Origin: Leptospiraceae bacterium
GTDB lineage: Bacteria; Spirochaetota; Leptospiria; Leptospirales; Leptospiraceae
Length of the DNA: 64,000 nt
NCBI GenBank assembly: GCA_015075105.1
Contig: JABTUZ010000001.1
Location: forward strand, 1,375,001 to 1,439,000
Direction of reading: 5' to 3'
Shown one piece after another: positions 10,873-18,612 of this stretch; position 1 is the first letter of the stretch, and each line of letters opens with the position of its first letter. Position numbers and translations under genes: made by a program. The notes beneath the pieces are model-generated. The model saw only the letters and a program-made list of their open reading frames with translations, made no database searches and had not been told where the DNA came from.

Positions 10873-11331
10873 ATGAGTGATTTTTTATTGTCCAATAATT
10901 CTGCCATGATCTGGATCCTTGCCGGAATAATTCTTGCAATCTCAGAATTTTTTGTACCGGGTATTTTTATTATATTTTTTGGAATTGGTGCTATCTTTGC
11001 CGGAATCATCTCCTTATTCATAGATTTGAGTTTCGTAATTCAAATTTTTGTCTGGCTAATATCCTCTCTACTTACTATTTTAATCGGTGGAAAATTCTTA
11101 AAAAACCTGTTTCCCTCTACGGAAACTTTTGAGCCTCCTTCAGACATAGACTTCTACGGTAAAGAAGCAAAAGTCATTAGAAAAATCCTACCTGATAAAA
11201 AAGGAGGGCGTATTCGGTTTGAAGGAACTGAATGGGATGCAATCTGTATGAACGAAGTAATTCAAAAAGGTAGTAAAGTAAAAATTCTTTCAAGAAATAA
11301 CTTGACATTTATTGTAGAAAAGTTTCACTAA
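10873..11331 (+). CDS. NfeD-family membrane protein
   Basis: The 152-residue protein has three hydrophobic segments in its first ~75 residues (IWILAGIILAISEFFVPGIFIIFF and two more). A soluble C-terminal OB-fold-like NfeD domain follows (YGKEAKVIRKI...GGRIRFEGTEWDA...GSKVKILSRNNLTFIVEK). Short NfeD proteins typically pair with SPFH/stomatin proteins in membrane microdomains. Two SPFH genes follow at once on the same strand, the first only 24 nt away, which matches that pairing. Confidence 0.9.
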   Translation: MSDFLLSNNSAMIWILAGIILAISEFFVPGIFIIFFGIGAIFAGIISLFIDLSFVIQIFVWLISSLLTILIGGKFLKNLFPSTETFEPPSDIDFYGKEAKVIRKILPDKKGGRIRFEGTEWDAICMNEVIQKGSKVKILSRNNLTFIVEKFH

Positions 11332-11355
11332 AATAATAACCAACAGGAGAAATTC

Positions 11356-12297
11356 ATGTTTTTTGTCGTTACGATAGTATTTATTCTTCTTACTATACTT
11401 GTTCTGAAAACATTTATAGTAGTCCCTCAACAATACGCCTATATCAAAGAGCGTTTCGGAGTTTACAAGGGTGCACTCTATGCTGGTTTTCATTTCTTGA
11501 TTCCATTAGTTGATAAGATCCACTACAGACACAGTCTGAAAGAAATTGCGATAGATGTCCCACCTCAAGAGTGTATCACAAAAGACAACGTACCAGTTGA
11601 AGTGGACGGAATCTTATATATGAAGGTAATGGATCCACAGAAAGCATCTTACGGAATAGATAATTTTCTTTTGGCTACTACCCAACTTGCACAAACCACT
11701 CTTCGTTCTGAAATAGGAAAACTTCATCTCGACGATACATTTGCAGAAAGAGACGAAATCAATTCCAATGTAGTTCGCCAAATCGACCACGCAACAGAGC
11801 CTTGGGGAATCAAGGTCTCCAGATATGAGATACGAAATATTACTCCTCCAAAACAAGTTCTCATGTCAATGGAGCAACAGATGAGGGCAGAAAGAGAAAA
11901 GAGAGCAGAGATTACTATTTCTGAAGGAGAAAGAGCTTCCAGAATCAATCGCTCTATGGGAGAAAGACAAGAAGCGATCAATATCTCTGAGGGAGATAAG
12001 ATGAAACTAATCAATGAAGCAGAAGGAAAGGCAAAAGAAATCGAGCTAATTGCAACCGCCACTGCTTCCGGTTTAAAAGCAATTTCCTCTGCAATATCCA
12101 ATAAGGGTGGAAGTGAAGCAGTTGAATTACAAATTGCACAAAATTACCTCACCAGCCTTGGAAAGGTGATCACAACATCTAAAACAACTGTAATTCCAAC
12201 AAATGTTGCAAACATACTTGGGATATTTCAGGGGCTATCAAAGGTAACAAATACTCTGCCTTCTATCAGCCCGACAGTAAAAGGAGAAAAGAAATAA
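11356..12297 (+). CDS. SPFH/stomatin-like protein, first tandem copy
   Basis: The 313-residue protein has an N-terminal membrane anchor (FFVVTIVFILLTILVLKTFIVV) and then a complete SPFH/band-7 domain. That domain includes VPQQYAYIKERFGVYKGALYAGFHFLIP and KVMDPQKASYGIDN. A long helical region rich in SEGE/EGKAKEIE repeats follows, typical of flotillin/stomatin oligomerisation. It resembles the QmcA group, which acts as a membrane scaffold with NfeD partners. CAGGAGA precedes the ATG. The stop overlaps the start of the second SPFH gene by one base (TAATG), indicating translational coupling. Confidence 0.92.
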   Translation: MFFVVTIVFILLTILVLKTFIVVPQQYAYIKERFGVYKGALYAGFHFLIPLVDKIHYRHSLKEIAIDVPPQECITKDNVPVEVDGILYMKVMDPQKASYGIDNFLLATTQLAQTTLRSEIGKLHLDDTFAERDEINSNVVRQIDHATEPWGIKVSRYEIRNITPPKQVLMSMEQQMRAEREKRAEITISEGERASRINRSMGERQEAINISEGDKMKLINEAEGKAKEIELIATATASGLKAISSAISNKGGSEAVELQIAQNYLTSLGKVITTSKTTVIPTNVANILGIFQGLSKVTNTLPSISPTVKGEKK

Positions 12298-13217
12298 TGG
12301 ATATCATCGCACTAATATTTTGGGCAATATTTTTTGTCTATGTAATTTATAAATTCGCAAGATCAATTCGTGTAGTTCCAGCACAAGATGTGCTCATAGT
12401 AGAAAGACTCGGTAAATACCATAAAACCTTGCACGCCGGTCTTCATTTGCTTATTCCTTTTTTTGACAGAGTAACATATGAGCAAACACTCAAAGAACAG
12501 GCAATTGAAGTCCATCCTCAGATTTGTATCACCAAGGATAACGTACAGGTTAAGGTGGACGGTATTCTTTACTTAAAAGTTATGGATCCACAAAAAGCAT
12601 CTTATGGTATAGAAGACTACAGATTTGCATCAATCCAATTAGCTCAAACTACAATGAGAGCCGTGATTGGAAACTTGGAGTTAGACAAAACCTTTGAGGC
12701 GAGAGATTCTATCAACCACAGAATTGTAGAGGTAATCGATCAAGCTGCAGAGCCTTGGGGAATCAAAGTAAACAGATACGAGATTCGTAACCTCACCCCA
12801 CCCAAATCCGTGACCGAAGCTATGGAAAAACAAAAAACAGCCGAGTTGAATAAAAAAGCAGAAATCTCTTTGTCAGAAGGAGACAGGGACTCAAGGATCA
12901 ATAGGTCAGAAGGTTTAAAGACTGAGGCAATCAACAAATCAGAAGGAGAAAAGCAAAAAAGAATCAACGAAGCAGAGGGAAAGTCCAGCGAGATCGAGTC
13001 TGTATCACTCGCAATGGCAAAAGGTATCGAATCTGTTGCATCTTCTATTCAAGGGCCCGGTGGAAAGGAAGCAGTTCGTTTACAAATTGCACAAAATTTT
13101 ATTGCTCAAATTGCAAACTTAGCAAAATCAGATACTGAGGTTGTACTGCCTATGGATATGACAAATATTCAGTCTGCATTAAAAACTATTTCTAAAACAT
13201 TTGACCCTAAGGGATAA
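12297..13217 (+). CDS. SPFH/stomatin-like protein, second tandem copy
   Basis: This 306-residue paralogue of the preceding gene has the same layout: an N-terminal hydrophobic anchor (IALIFWAIFFVYVIYKFA), a band-7 domain with VPAQDVLIVERLGKYHKTLHAGLHLLIPFFDRV and YLKVMDPQKASYGIEDY, then a helical SEGEKQKRINEAEGK region. The strong similarity between the two, including identical short stretches, points to a tandem duplication, and they may form hetero-oligomers. AAGGAG lies 10 nt before the overlapping ATG. Confidence 0.92.
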   Translation: MDIIALIFWAIFFVYVIYKFARSIRVVPAQDVLIVERLGKYHKTLHAGLHLLIPFFDRVTYEQTLKEQAIEVHPQICITKDNVQVKVDGILYLKVMDPQKASYGIEDYRFASIQLAQTTMRAVIGNLELDKTFEARDSINHRIVEVIDQAAEPWGIKVNRYEIRNLTPPKSVTEAMEKQKTAELNKKAEISLSEGDRDSRINRSEGLKTEAINKSEGEKQKRINEAEGKSSEIESVSLAMAKGIESVASSIQGPGGKEAVRLQIAQNFIAQIANLAKSDTEVVLPMDMTNIQSALKTISKTFDPKG

Positions 13218-13377
13218 GGTTAGTTGCAATAGTTAAAAGCTGAATAACCAAGGTTTATAGTTTTTTTTATTAAATAAATTTTGCTGCTCTAAGAATATAG
13301 AAAATTTATTCAAAAATCTCTGGTTCAAATATGAGATACAATTGAACTATCCAATAATTGCGTAATGGAGATAGTAG

Positions 13378-14379
13378 ATGAATTTTTCAGAAAAGTTAGA
13401 ATTGCAAATCGAAAGTTTTATAAGAACAAATTTATATCTTCAAGGGATTTTTAGGTATCTTGTTTTCTTTTTAGTATTTTTATCGGCTCATTCTATCCAT
13501 TCATTAGACGTTCCTTTGTTGTCTGGAAGAGTCATAGATAAAACTGGGATTTTATCGAACGAAACAAAAAACTCTATTGAATTCAAATTAAAAGAGCACG
13601 AATCCAAAACATCAAACCAAGTGGTAGTATTAGTAATCCCTACCCTTGAAGGAGAAAATTTAGAAGAATATTCGTTGAAAGTGGCAAGCTCATGGAAACT
13701 TGGACGAAAAAAGAAAGACAATGGAGTATTGCTATTAATTGCCAAGGAAGATAGCAAACTTAGAATCGAAGTTGGTTATGGGTTAGAAGATGCCCTCACA
13801 GATGCTATCTGCAATCGAATTATTCGAAAAGAAATTACTCCTTTTTTCAAATCAGGAGAATTTTCAACTGGAGTAGAGCGTGGAGTGGACTCAATACTTG
13901 GAGTCATTCAAGGAATTTACACTGTGCCAGAAGAGAAGTCGAATGAAGATTTTCAAGAAAGTTATATTGATTTTATAAATACAATGGACGATTCAAATAT
14001 TCCATTATTTGTTCGCATATTTACAGGAGTCATATTTTTTGTAGTTATCACGCCTTTTACTTATTTTGCTGCAATGGCTCCTTATATAGGTTGGTTTCTC
14101 TACATTTTCTTAATGCCATTTTACGGAACATTTCCACTAATCATCTTTGGAAAATGGGGTGCTATTCTTCTACCCGCTTATATTTTGTTTATGTTTATCA
14201 CAAAAATTTATTTTGGATTTTTTCCTTCTGGTAAAAAAATTTTCAAAAAATATAAATCAAATTTTGGTGGTAGTGGTAGCAGCTCTAGTTTTAGTGGGAT
14301 TTCAAGTGGAGGGGGAGGAGGAAGTTTTGGAGGGGGTGGAGGTAGTTTTGGAGGGGGTGGGAGTTCCGGAAGCTGGTAG
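13378..14379 (+). CDS. TPM-domain (YgcG/TPM_phosphatase) membrane protein
   Basis: The 333-residue protein has a hydrophobic segment at about 25-42 that may act as a signal or anchor. A TPM domain follows (LSGRVIDKTGILS...VLVIPTLEGENLEEYSLKVASSWKLGRKKKDNGVLLLIAKEDSKLRIEVGYGLEDALTDA), then two or three membrane segments (FARIFTGVIFFVVITPFTYF and beyond). The tail is rich in Gly and Ser, ending in GGGGSFGGGG-type repeats, which is usual for this family. TPM proteins occur in the periplasm or membrane, and some act in photosystem or envelope quality control; the reaction here is unknown. It lies downstream of the SPFH genes after a 160-nt gap, so it may be transcribed separately. Confidence 0.85.
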   Translation: MNFSEKLELQIESFIRTNLYLQGIFRYLVFFLVFLSAHSIHSLDVPLLSGRVIDKTGILSNETKNSIEFKLKEHESKTSNQVVVLVIPTLEGENLEEYSLKVASSWKLGRKKKDNGVLLLIAKEDSKLRIEVGYGLEDALTDAICNRIIRKEITPFFKSGEFSTGVERGVDSILGVIQGIYTVPEEKSNEDFQESYIDFINTMDDSNIPLFVRIFTGVIFFVVITPFTYFAAMAPYIGWFLYIFLMPFYGTFPLIIFGKWGAILLPAYILFMFITKIYFGFFPSGKKIFKKYKSNFGGSGSSSSFSGISSGGGGGSFGGGGGSFGGGGSSGSW

Positions 14380-14555
14380 AATAGATTTATTTCTTCAATT
14401 TGGGGAAGATGAGAGAATCTTAAAACACAAAAAGACTTACAATGTTTGAAACACAGTCTTCCTGATGGCTTTGTATTTCATATTGAAACTGTTTTGTTTC
14501 CGATTTTGGTAACTTTAAAGTAAATCACTTAATCATATAAATCATAGTTCAGACC

Positions 14556-15260
14556 TTACTTCTTAGTCTTATTTACAAAATACCCGCTACCAATAATTGA
14601 TCGCTCATTTTCAGGAACAAGGTTTTGATTTAAAAACCAAGAATTCTTTTCTGATAGACTTTGGTGTTTCGTTTTATCTTTTACAATTTCTTCTAATTCC
14701 AAGTTGGATTTTGCGATTACAAATTTGTCCGGGGTAGAGTCAAAATCTGTATCAATTTCACCGCGAGTTTCCCATAAAATCACATCAGGCTTACCGTCTT
14801 TATTTGTATCTTTTTCTTTACGAACTATATTTTTTTTAAAGCTATAGTAAGAGGTAGTCTCAAAATATCCGTCTCTGTCTGTATCAGACTGCGCCAATGC
14901 GTAAAAATCATTCGGAAGCAGCCATTTGATCGTATCCACTTTACCATCGTAGTCCGTATCTACTTCTTCGTGAACCTTGACCACTTCTTTCTCTGCGCGA
15001 TCCTTAGGAGTAAAAACAGCAGAGCCAGCCCAAATCAATTCATCGCTGAACCCGTCTAAGTTTTTATCTATCTCTTCATAGATGATTCTAATATTTCCCG
15101 GGTCATTCAAATAATAGCCCCAAGTATCCATAACACCATCGCCGGTAGTATCAACCTTCATTTGTTCAACCGGTAACCCGAACTTTAAATTTTTTCTTGA
15201 TGTGTCTTTGTTGCAAGAAACTGCAACTACCAAAACAAATACAATGAATTGTAACTTCAT
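14556..15260 (-). CDS. Putative lipoprotein with six EF-hand-like calcium repeats
   Basis: The 234-residue protein starts with a lipoprotein signal peptide whose lipobox is AVSC (Cys16), suitable for the relaxed spirochaete rule. The rest carries six acidic loops of the DxDxDGxxD type: DTTGDGVMDTW, DKNLDGFSDELIW, DTDYDGKVDTIKW, DTDRDGYFETTSYY, DTNKDGKPDVILW and a degenerate DTDFDSTPDKF. These match the calcium-binding loops of EF-hand-like or thrombospondin type 3 repeats. It is probably envelope-anchored and calcium-binding; the function is unknown. It is 22 nt downstream of fliN on the same strand. Confidence 0.8.
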   Translation of the reverse strand: MKLQFIVFVLVVAVSCNKDTSRKNLKFGLPVEQMKVDTTGDGVMDTWGYYLNDPGNIRIIYEEIDKNLDGFSDELIWAGSAVFTPKDRAEKEVVKVHEEVDTDYDGKVDTIKWLLPNDFYALAQSDTDRDGYFETTSYYSFKKNIVRKEKDTNKDGKPDVILWETRGEIDTDFDSTPDKFVIAKSNLELEEIVKDKTKHQSLSEKNSWFLNQNLVPENERSIIGSGYFVNKTKK

Positions 15261-15282
15261 AATTTTACTCCCTTTGATTAAA

Positions 15283-15789
15283 CTAAAACTTCATTTCCTT
15301 AAGCCTTGCCATTGGGTCAATCACTTGTGTAATTTGAATGCCATAAAAATCATCCAGAACAATCAGTCTTCCCTTGCCGAATATTTTACCGTTTACCAAC
15401 AAGTCTAAATCATCCCCCGATGTCTTGTCCAATTCTACAACAGCACCCTCAGATAAATGCAAAACATCCTTGATCATCATATTTGTCCTGCCAAACTCCA
15501 CAGTAAGGGACATGGCGACATCCATTAACAAATTCAAATTGGAGGTATTCGAACTTCCTGACTTAGAATGAGAAGATTGTTTAGGAGGGGGTGGAGCAGG
15601 CATAGAGGAAGGACCAAGCGCAGCTGCCACAGCGTCAAAAGATGGGGTAGAACCTTTTGAGCCACTGTCTCCACCAAGAAGTGAATCTAGGTCATTCATG
15701 TCTGCCCCTGAACTACTACCCGATCCCGATGGAGTTCCACCTGTTAATAATGCGTCTATATCTTCTGCTGAAAGTGAACCTTCACCCAT
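15283..15789 (-). CDS. fliN: Flagellar motor switch protein FliN
   Basis: The C-terminal ~80 residues form the FliN/SpoA domain (NLLMDVAMSLTVEFGRTNMMIKDVLHLSEGAVVELDKTSGDDLDLLVNGKIFGKGRLIVLDDFYGIQITQVI), the part of the rotor C-ring that works with FliM and FliG. The N-terminus starts MGEGSLSAEDIDALL, a conserved FliN/FliM-type opening, and continues in a long Gly/Ser/Pro-rich linker. This makes the protein (168 aa) longer than the enterobacterial 137. GAGG precedes the ATG. It is divergent from the AAA ATPase gene across an 82-bp region with a dyad, and the lipoprotein gene lies downstream. Confidence 0.93.
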   Translation of the reverse strand: MGEGSLSAEDIDALLTGGTPSGSGSSSGADMNDLDSLLGGDSGSKGSTPSFDAVAAALGPSSMPAPPPPKQSSHSKSGSSNTSNLNLLMDVAMSLTVEFGRTNMMIKDVLHLSEGAVVELDKTSGDDLDLLVNGKIFGKGRLIVLDDFYGIQITQVIDPMARLKEMKF

Positions 15790-15819
15790 GCTAACCTCAA
15801 AATTTTATTCTATTTATTC

Positions 15820-15848
15820 TTTCGGTAGTTTTAAAATTTTTACCGAAA
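15820..15848. promoter_or_regulatory. Inverted repeat in the fliN / AAA-ATPase divergent intergenic region
   Basis: A perfect 8-bp dyad, TTTCGGTA (15820-15827) and TACCGAAA (15841-15848), is separated by 13 nt of AT-only sequence apart from one G. It sits midway between two divergent starts, where an operator for both promoters would be expected. No T-run on either side favours a terminator. The binding protein is unknown. Confidence 0.45.
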
Positions 15849-15871
15849 CTTAATTTATACAAGCAAATAAA

Positions 15872-17155
15872 ATGGAAACAAAAAACGAATCTCAAACGAA
15901 TGAAATAGACTTTTTGTCCTCTAAAGAATTCATTCTAAAAGAAATATCAGGATTAGACAATATAAAAAATGAAAAAATTTCACTTCCTGAAATTTTTCCT
16001 GAAAAGAATGAAATCAAAGTAAAATTCCTGACTAAGAGTCTTTCCAAGGAAAAAATTTTTGATTGTCTATCCATAATAAAAAAACACATAGAAAATATAA
16101 GAATTCATACTTTTGAAGAAAATTTTTACTCATTTCAAGCATTAAACGAAAATCTATTTTCTAAGGATTCTATTTTAGACAATATCAAATTTCGGTTTTC
16201 GATTTTTAGGGAAAATTTGGTAGAAATATCCAAGAAAGGCAATTTGAAAATGGATGAAATCTATGCGATAATCTCTATTTTCAAGTATCTGAATTCAGAA
16301 TCGACCGCAAAGTCCATAAACCCAAAGGAGCTGCTCATCAAGTTAGGCACTACCGTATTTGATCCTTCTGAAGAAAAAGCCAAAAATAATACCTTGGACT
16401 TTGATCATATAGCTGGTTATGAAAATGTGAAAAGAGAAATCTTAGAGTCAATTATCTTTCCGATCCAAAATCCGAGTCTTTTTGATGAGATGACTAAACT
16501 AACTCGAAAATTTCCTGCAAAAAACAGACCCAGAGCAGTTTTGTTTGAAGGTGATCCGGGTGTAGGAAAAACTACAATGGCAAAATTGGTGTCCTATAAG
16601 TGTGAAATTCCACTAATTTATGTCCCGATAGAATCCATACTAAGCAAATACTACGGAGAAAGCTCTCAAAACCTCGCATATATATTTGATGCAGCTTCTC
16701 TATTTCCATCGGCTCTGATTTTCTTGGATGAAATAGACTCTCTCGCCGGAAACAGGGAAGAAGGAATGTTTGAAGCTACCAGAAAAATGCTTTCGGTACT
16801 ACTTAGAAAATTAGACGGTTTTGAAGGCAAACCATCTACAATCACAATTGGTGCCACAAATCGAAAGAAGGACTTGGACAGTGCATTAGTTTCAAGATTT
16901 GACAAAGTAATCTATTTTCCTTTGCCGAATCTATCAGAAAGGGCTGAAATTTTAGGTGCCTACGCAATCCACTTGCTTAAAAACGACAGAATCAGTCTAT
17001 CCAAAGAAATGGATGGTTTTAGCGGTAGAAATATAAAAGATTTCTGTGATTATGTCGAAAGAAAATGGACTACCCAAATTATTGAAAAAAAATTAGATTT
17101 TGCCCCTCCCCCAACCCAAGTCTATTTGGATAGTATTAAGATATTAGCAAAATAA
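15872..17155 (+). CDS. AAA-family ATPase
   Basis: The 427-residue protein has an N-terminal region of about 170 residues that I do not recognise. A classic AAA module follows: Walker A GDPGVGKTT (from residue 227), Walker B LIFLDEIDS, sensor 1 TIGATNRKKDLDSAL, and an arginine-finger segment SRFD. The module resembles the FtsH/Vps4/katanin group, but there is no transmembrane segment or protease domain, so it probably remodels a protein substrate in the cytoplasm. It is divergent from fliN, and a flagellar link is only positional. Confidence 0.85.
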   Translation: METKNESQTNEIDFLSSKEFILKEISGLDNIKNEKISLPEIFPEKNEIKVKFLTKSLSKEKIFDCLSIIKKHIENIRIHTFEENFYSFQALNENLFSKDSILDNIKFRFSIFRENLVEISKKGNLKMDEIYAIISIFKYLNSESTAKSINPKELLIKLGTTVFDPSEEKAKNNTLDFDHIAGYENVKREILESIIFPIQNPSLFDEMTKLTRKFPAKNRPRAVLFEGDPGVGKTTMAKLVSYKCEIPLIYVPIESILSKYYGESSQNLAYIFDAASLFPSALIFLDEIDSLAGNREEGMFEATRKMLSVLLRKLDGFEGKPSTITIGATNRKKDLDSALVSRFDKVIYFPLPNLSERAEILGAYAIHLLKNDRISLSKEMDGFSGRNIKDFCDYVERKWTTQIIEKKLDFAPPPTQVYLDSIKILAK

Positions 17156-17212
17156 AAAATTTTTAAGCTATTTTTTTTTCTAAAAATTAATTTTTAAGTT
17201 TTCAATTCCGAT

Positions 17213-17229
17213 ATTATCTATAAGATAAT
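17213..17229. promoter_or_regulatory. AT-rich palindrome upstream of an exported-protein gene
   Basis: A perfect 7-bp inverted repeat (ATTATCT, 3-nt loop, AGATAAT) lies 58 nt before the next start codon and is followed by a TATACT box that could be a -10. It could be an operator or simply an AT-rich chance palindrome. Confidence 0.25.
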
Positions 17230-17287
17230 TTTATATACTCTAAAATTGTCTAAATAAATTAGTCTAAACACAAGGGAATCAGAAGTT

Positions 17288-18109
17288 ATGAAAAATATTA
17301 TTACAATTTTGACATTTTTTATCGGACTAAGCCTTTTTGCTCAAGGTGCGCAAGTAAAAAATGAAAATGAAGACAAAATGAACGCACAGTTCAGTAAAGC
17401 CGTTCAAGAAACAGAAAAGATATTAGATTCTAAAATATTTAATCTAAACGAACAACTAACCAAGCACACAGTTCTTATTAAAATGAAAACTACTGTGTTG
17501 CCGTTCAGAACTGTTTTATTCAAAGGAAAAGCAAACGGTGACGATTGCGTTCTTTCTCCAAATCAGGAAGACCCAGCCAACAATTGCATCAGAGTGGAAG
17601 TATTTGATTTTGTAAATTCTGAAGACGGAAAAACAGAACAAAACTTAGGTGCAAAAAATAAATTTTTAGTACTTTTTTATGAAGGAACTTCTTCCAATGC
17701 TGAAGACCCAAGAAGAGAGCCGCCAAGAAAACTTACTAAAATTAGAAGTAGAATCTATCTACATAACTTCGCAGAAGAAGATATCAATATTTCTGAGGTA
17801 GTTGACAATGCACCAAATTCCACTCCGGCCCACGACGATAAAATAGCTGTATTCTATCAACACGACGGATATCCTGAATACAATGCACCTGAAAAACAAT
17901 CAGAAAAAGGTTTAGGAAAATACAGCATGGCTGGTGTTGAGAATACTAAAACAAACCCAATCAGGAATATTTTTAAGCAAACTTATTATATAAAACACTT
18001 AGATTATTTTGACAGACTGCTTACCAAAATTTTTGATTATAACGATCGCGATGGGAATGCCAGATACAGAGAAAGCAATAGAGTACTTAGAGATTCTCTC
18101 AAATACTAA
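17288..18109 (+). CDS. Putative exported protein of unknown function
   Basis: I do not recognise a family with certainty. The 273-residue protein starts with a Sec-type signal peptide (MKNIITILTFFIGLSLFAQGA, cleavage likely after FAQ-GA or nearby) and then a helical stretch (KMNAQFSKAVQETEKILDSKIFNLNEQL). A mixed region with two cysteines (DDCVLSPNQEDPANNCIRVE) that could form a disulfide follows, then a C-terminal helix-rich part. Similar exported helical proteins are part of the Leptospira flagellar sheath (FcpA/FcpB), but I cannot confirm that relation from sequence alone. It is 21 nt upstream of the zinc-ribbon gene. Confidence 0.6.
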   Translation: MKNIITILTFFIGLSLFAQGAQVKNENEDKMNAQFSKAVQETEKILDSKIFNLNEQLTKHTVLIKMKTTVLPFRTVLFKGKANGDDCVLSPNQEDPANNCIRVEVFDFVNSEDGKTEQNLGAKNKFLVLFYEGTSSNAEDPRREPPRKLTKIRSRIYLHNFAEEDINISEVVDNAPNSTPAHDDKIAVFYQHDGYPEYNAPEKQSEKGLGKYSMAGVENTKTNPIRNIFKQTYYIKHLDYFDRLLTKIFDYNDRDGNARYRESNRVLRDSLKY

Positions 18110-18117
18110 TATATCCT

Positions 18118-18148
18118 AAAGGAGCGAAAATTGAATTATATTCGCTCC
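18118..18148 (+). promoter_or_regulatory. Hairpin sequestering the Shine-Dalgarno and enclosing the TTG start of the zinc-ribbon gene
   Basis: The Shine-Dalgarno AAAGGAG (18118-18124) overlaps the left arm GGAGCGAA (18121-18128) of a perfect 8-bp stem. The right arm TTCGCTCC (18141-18148) lies inside the coding region. The 12-nt loop contains the TTG start at 18131. When folded, the ribosome site would be paired. No U-run follows, so it is not a terminator. Confidence 0.6.
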
Positions 18149-18595
18149 TGTCCATCTTGTGATTCCGAATTAAGGTTCCCTATTGATAAGGGAACCTTAA
18201 CTATTAAATGCCCGCGTTGCAACCATTCGTTTACTATAGACCCTGATGACCCACTAACCTACCATCTCGGCAGATTTGAATACTCTCTTCCAAATTCTAA
18301 AAAAAACAGCTTAAAAGATTTCAAAGAAAAAGTTTTAGATATTCTATACCTGCCAATTTATTTATTAAAAAATAATTTTCAATTTTCAAAAATAAATATT
18401 AAAAAAGTTATTCCGACTCTTCTTTTTGTATTTGTATTTTTAAATATTTACCAAATTTGCTCAATAAATACTCCAAAAAAGGAAGTTCACGAATTAAAAT
18501 CCAAACCAGATGATTTTCCTCAAGGTGAAGAGGAAACTCCCGAAGAAAAATCCCCGGAAATAGACGACAGGACAAAACCTGAATACGAAACTTAG
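18131..18595 (+). CDS. Zinc-ribbon (MJ0042-type) membrane protein
   Basis: The 154-residue protein opens with a zinc ribbon, CPSCDSELRFPIDKGTLTIKCPRCNHSF, with two CPxC knuckles as in MJ0042-type ribbons. A hydrophobic segment (VIPTLLFVFVFLNIYQICSI, about residues 97-116) and an acidic, Pro-rich tail follow. The start is TTG, supported by AAAGGAG 7 nt upstream; no ATG is available near the ribbon. It follows the exported-protein gene by 21 nt and may share its transcript, with translation limited by the hairpin over its start. Function unknown. Confidence 0.75.
   Translation: MNYIRSCPSCDSELRFPIDKGTLTIKCPRCNHSFTIDPDDPLTYHLGRFEYSLPNSKKNSLKDFKEKVLDILYLPIYLLKNNFQFSKINIKKVIPTLLFVFVFLNIYQICSINTPKKEVHELKSKPDDFPQGEEETPEEKSPEIDDRTKPEYET
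18170..18200 (+). repeat. Perfect 11-bp hairpin inside the zinc-ribbon coding region
   Basis: TTAAGGTTCCC (18170-18180) and GGGAACCTTAA (18190-18200) are perfectly complementary around a 9-nt loop, starting 39 nt after the TTG start. This is a second strong hairpin in the same mRNA 5' region and may act with the first in controlling translation or mRNA stability. Confidence 0.7.
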
Positions 18596-18612
18596 ATTTT
18601 TAAAATAAATTT

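Noticed and set aside
13218-13377. Possible terminator between SPFH2 and the TPM gene
   Set aside because: Only a 5-bp stem with a long loop precedes the T-run; not strong enough to call.
14147-14449. 100-codon frame overlapping the end of the TPM gene
   Set aside because: Created by the Gly-rich repeat region read in another frame (Val/Glu/Gly repeats).
14380-14555. Bidirectional terminator in the convergent gap between the TPM and lipoprotein genes
   Set aside because: I found only weak 5-bp stems without proper T-runs; nothing supportable in this 176-nt gap.
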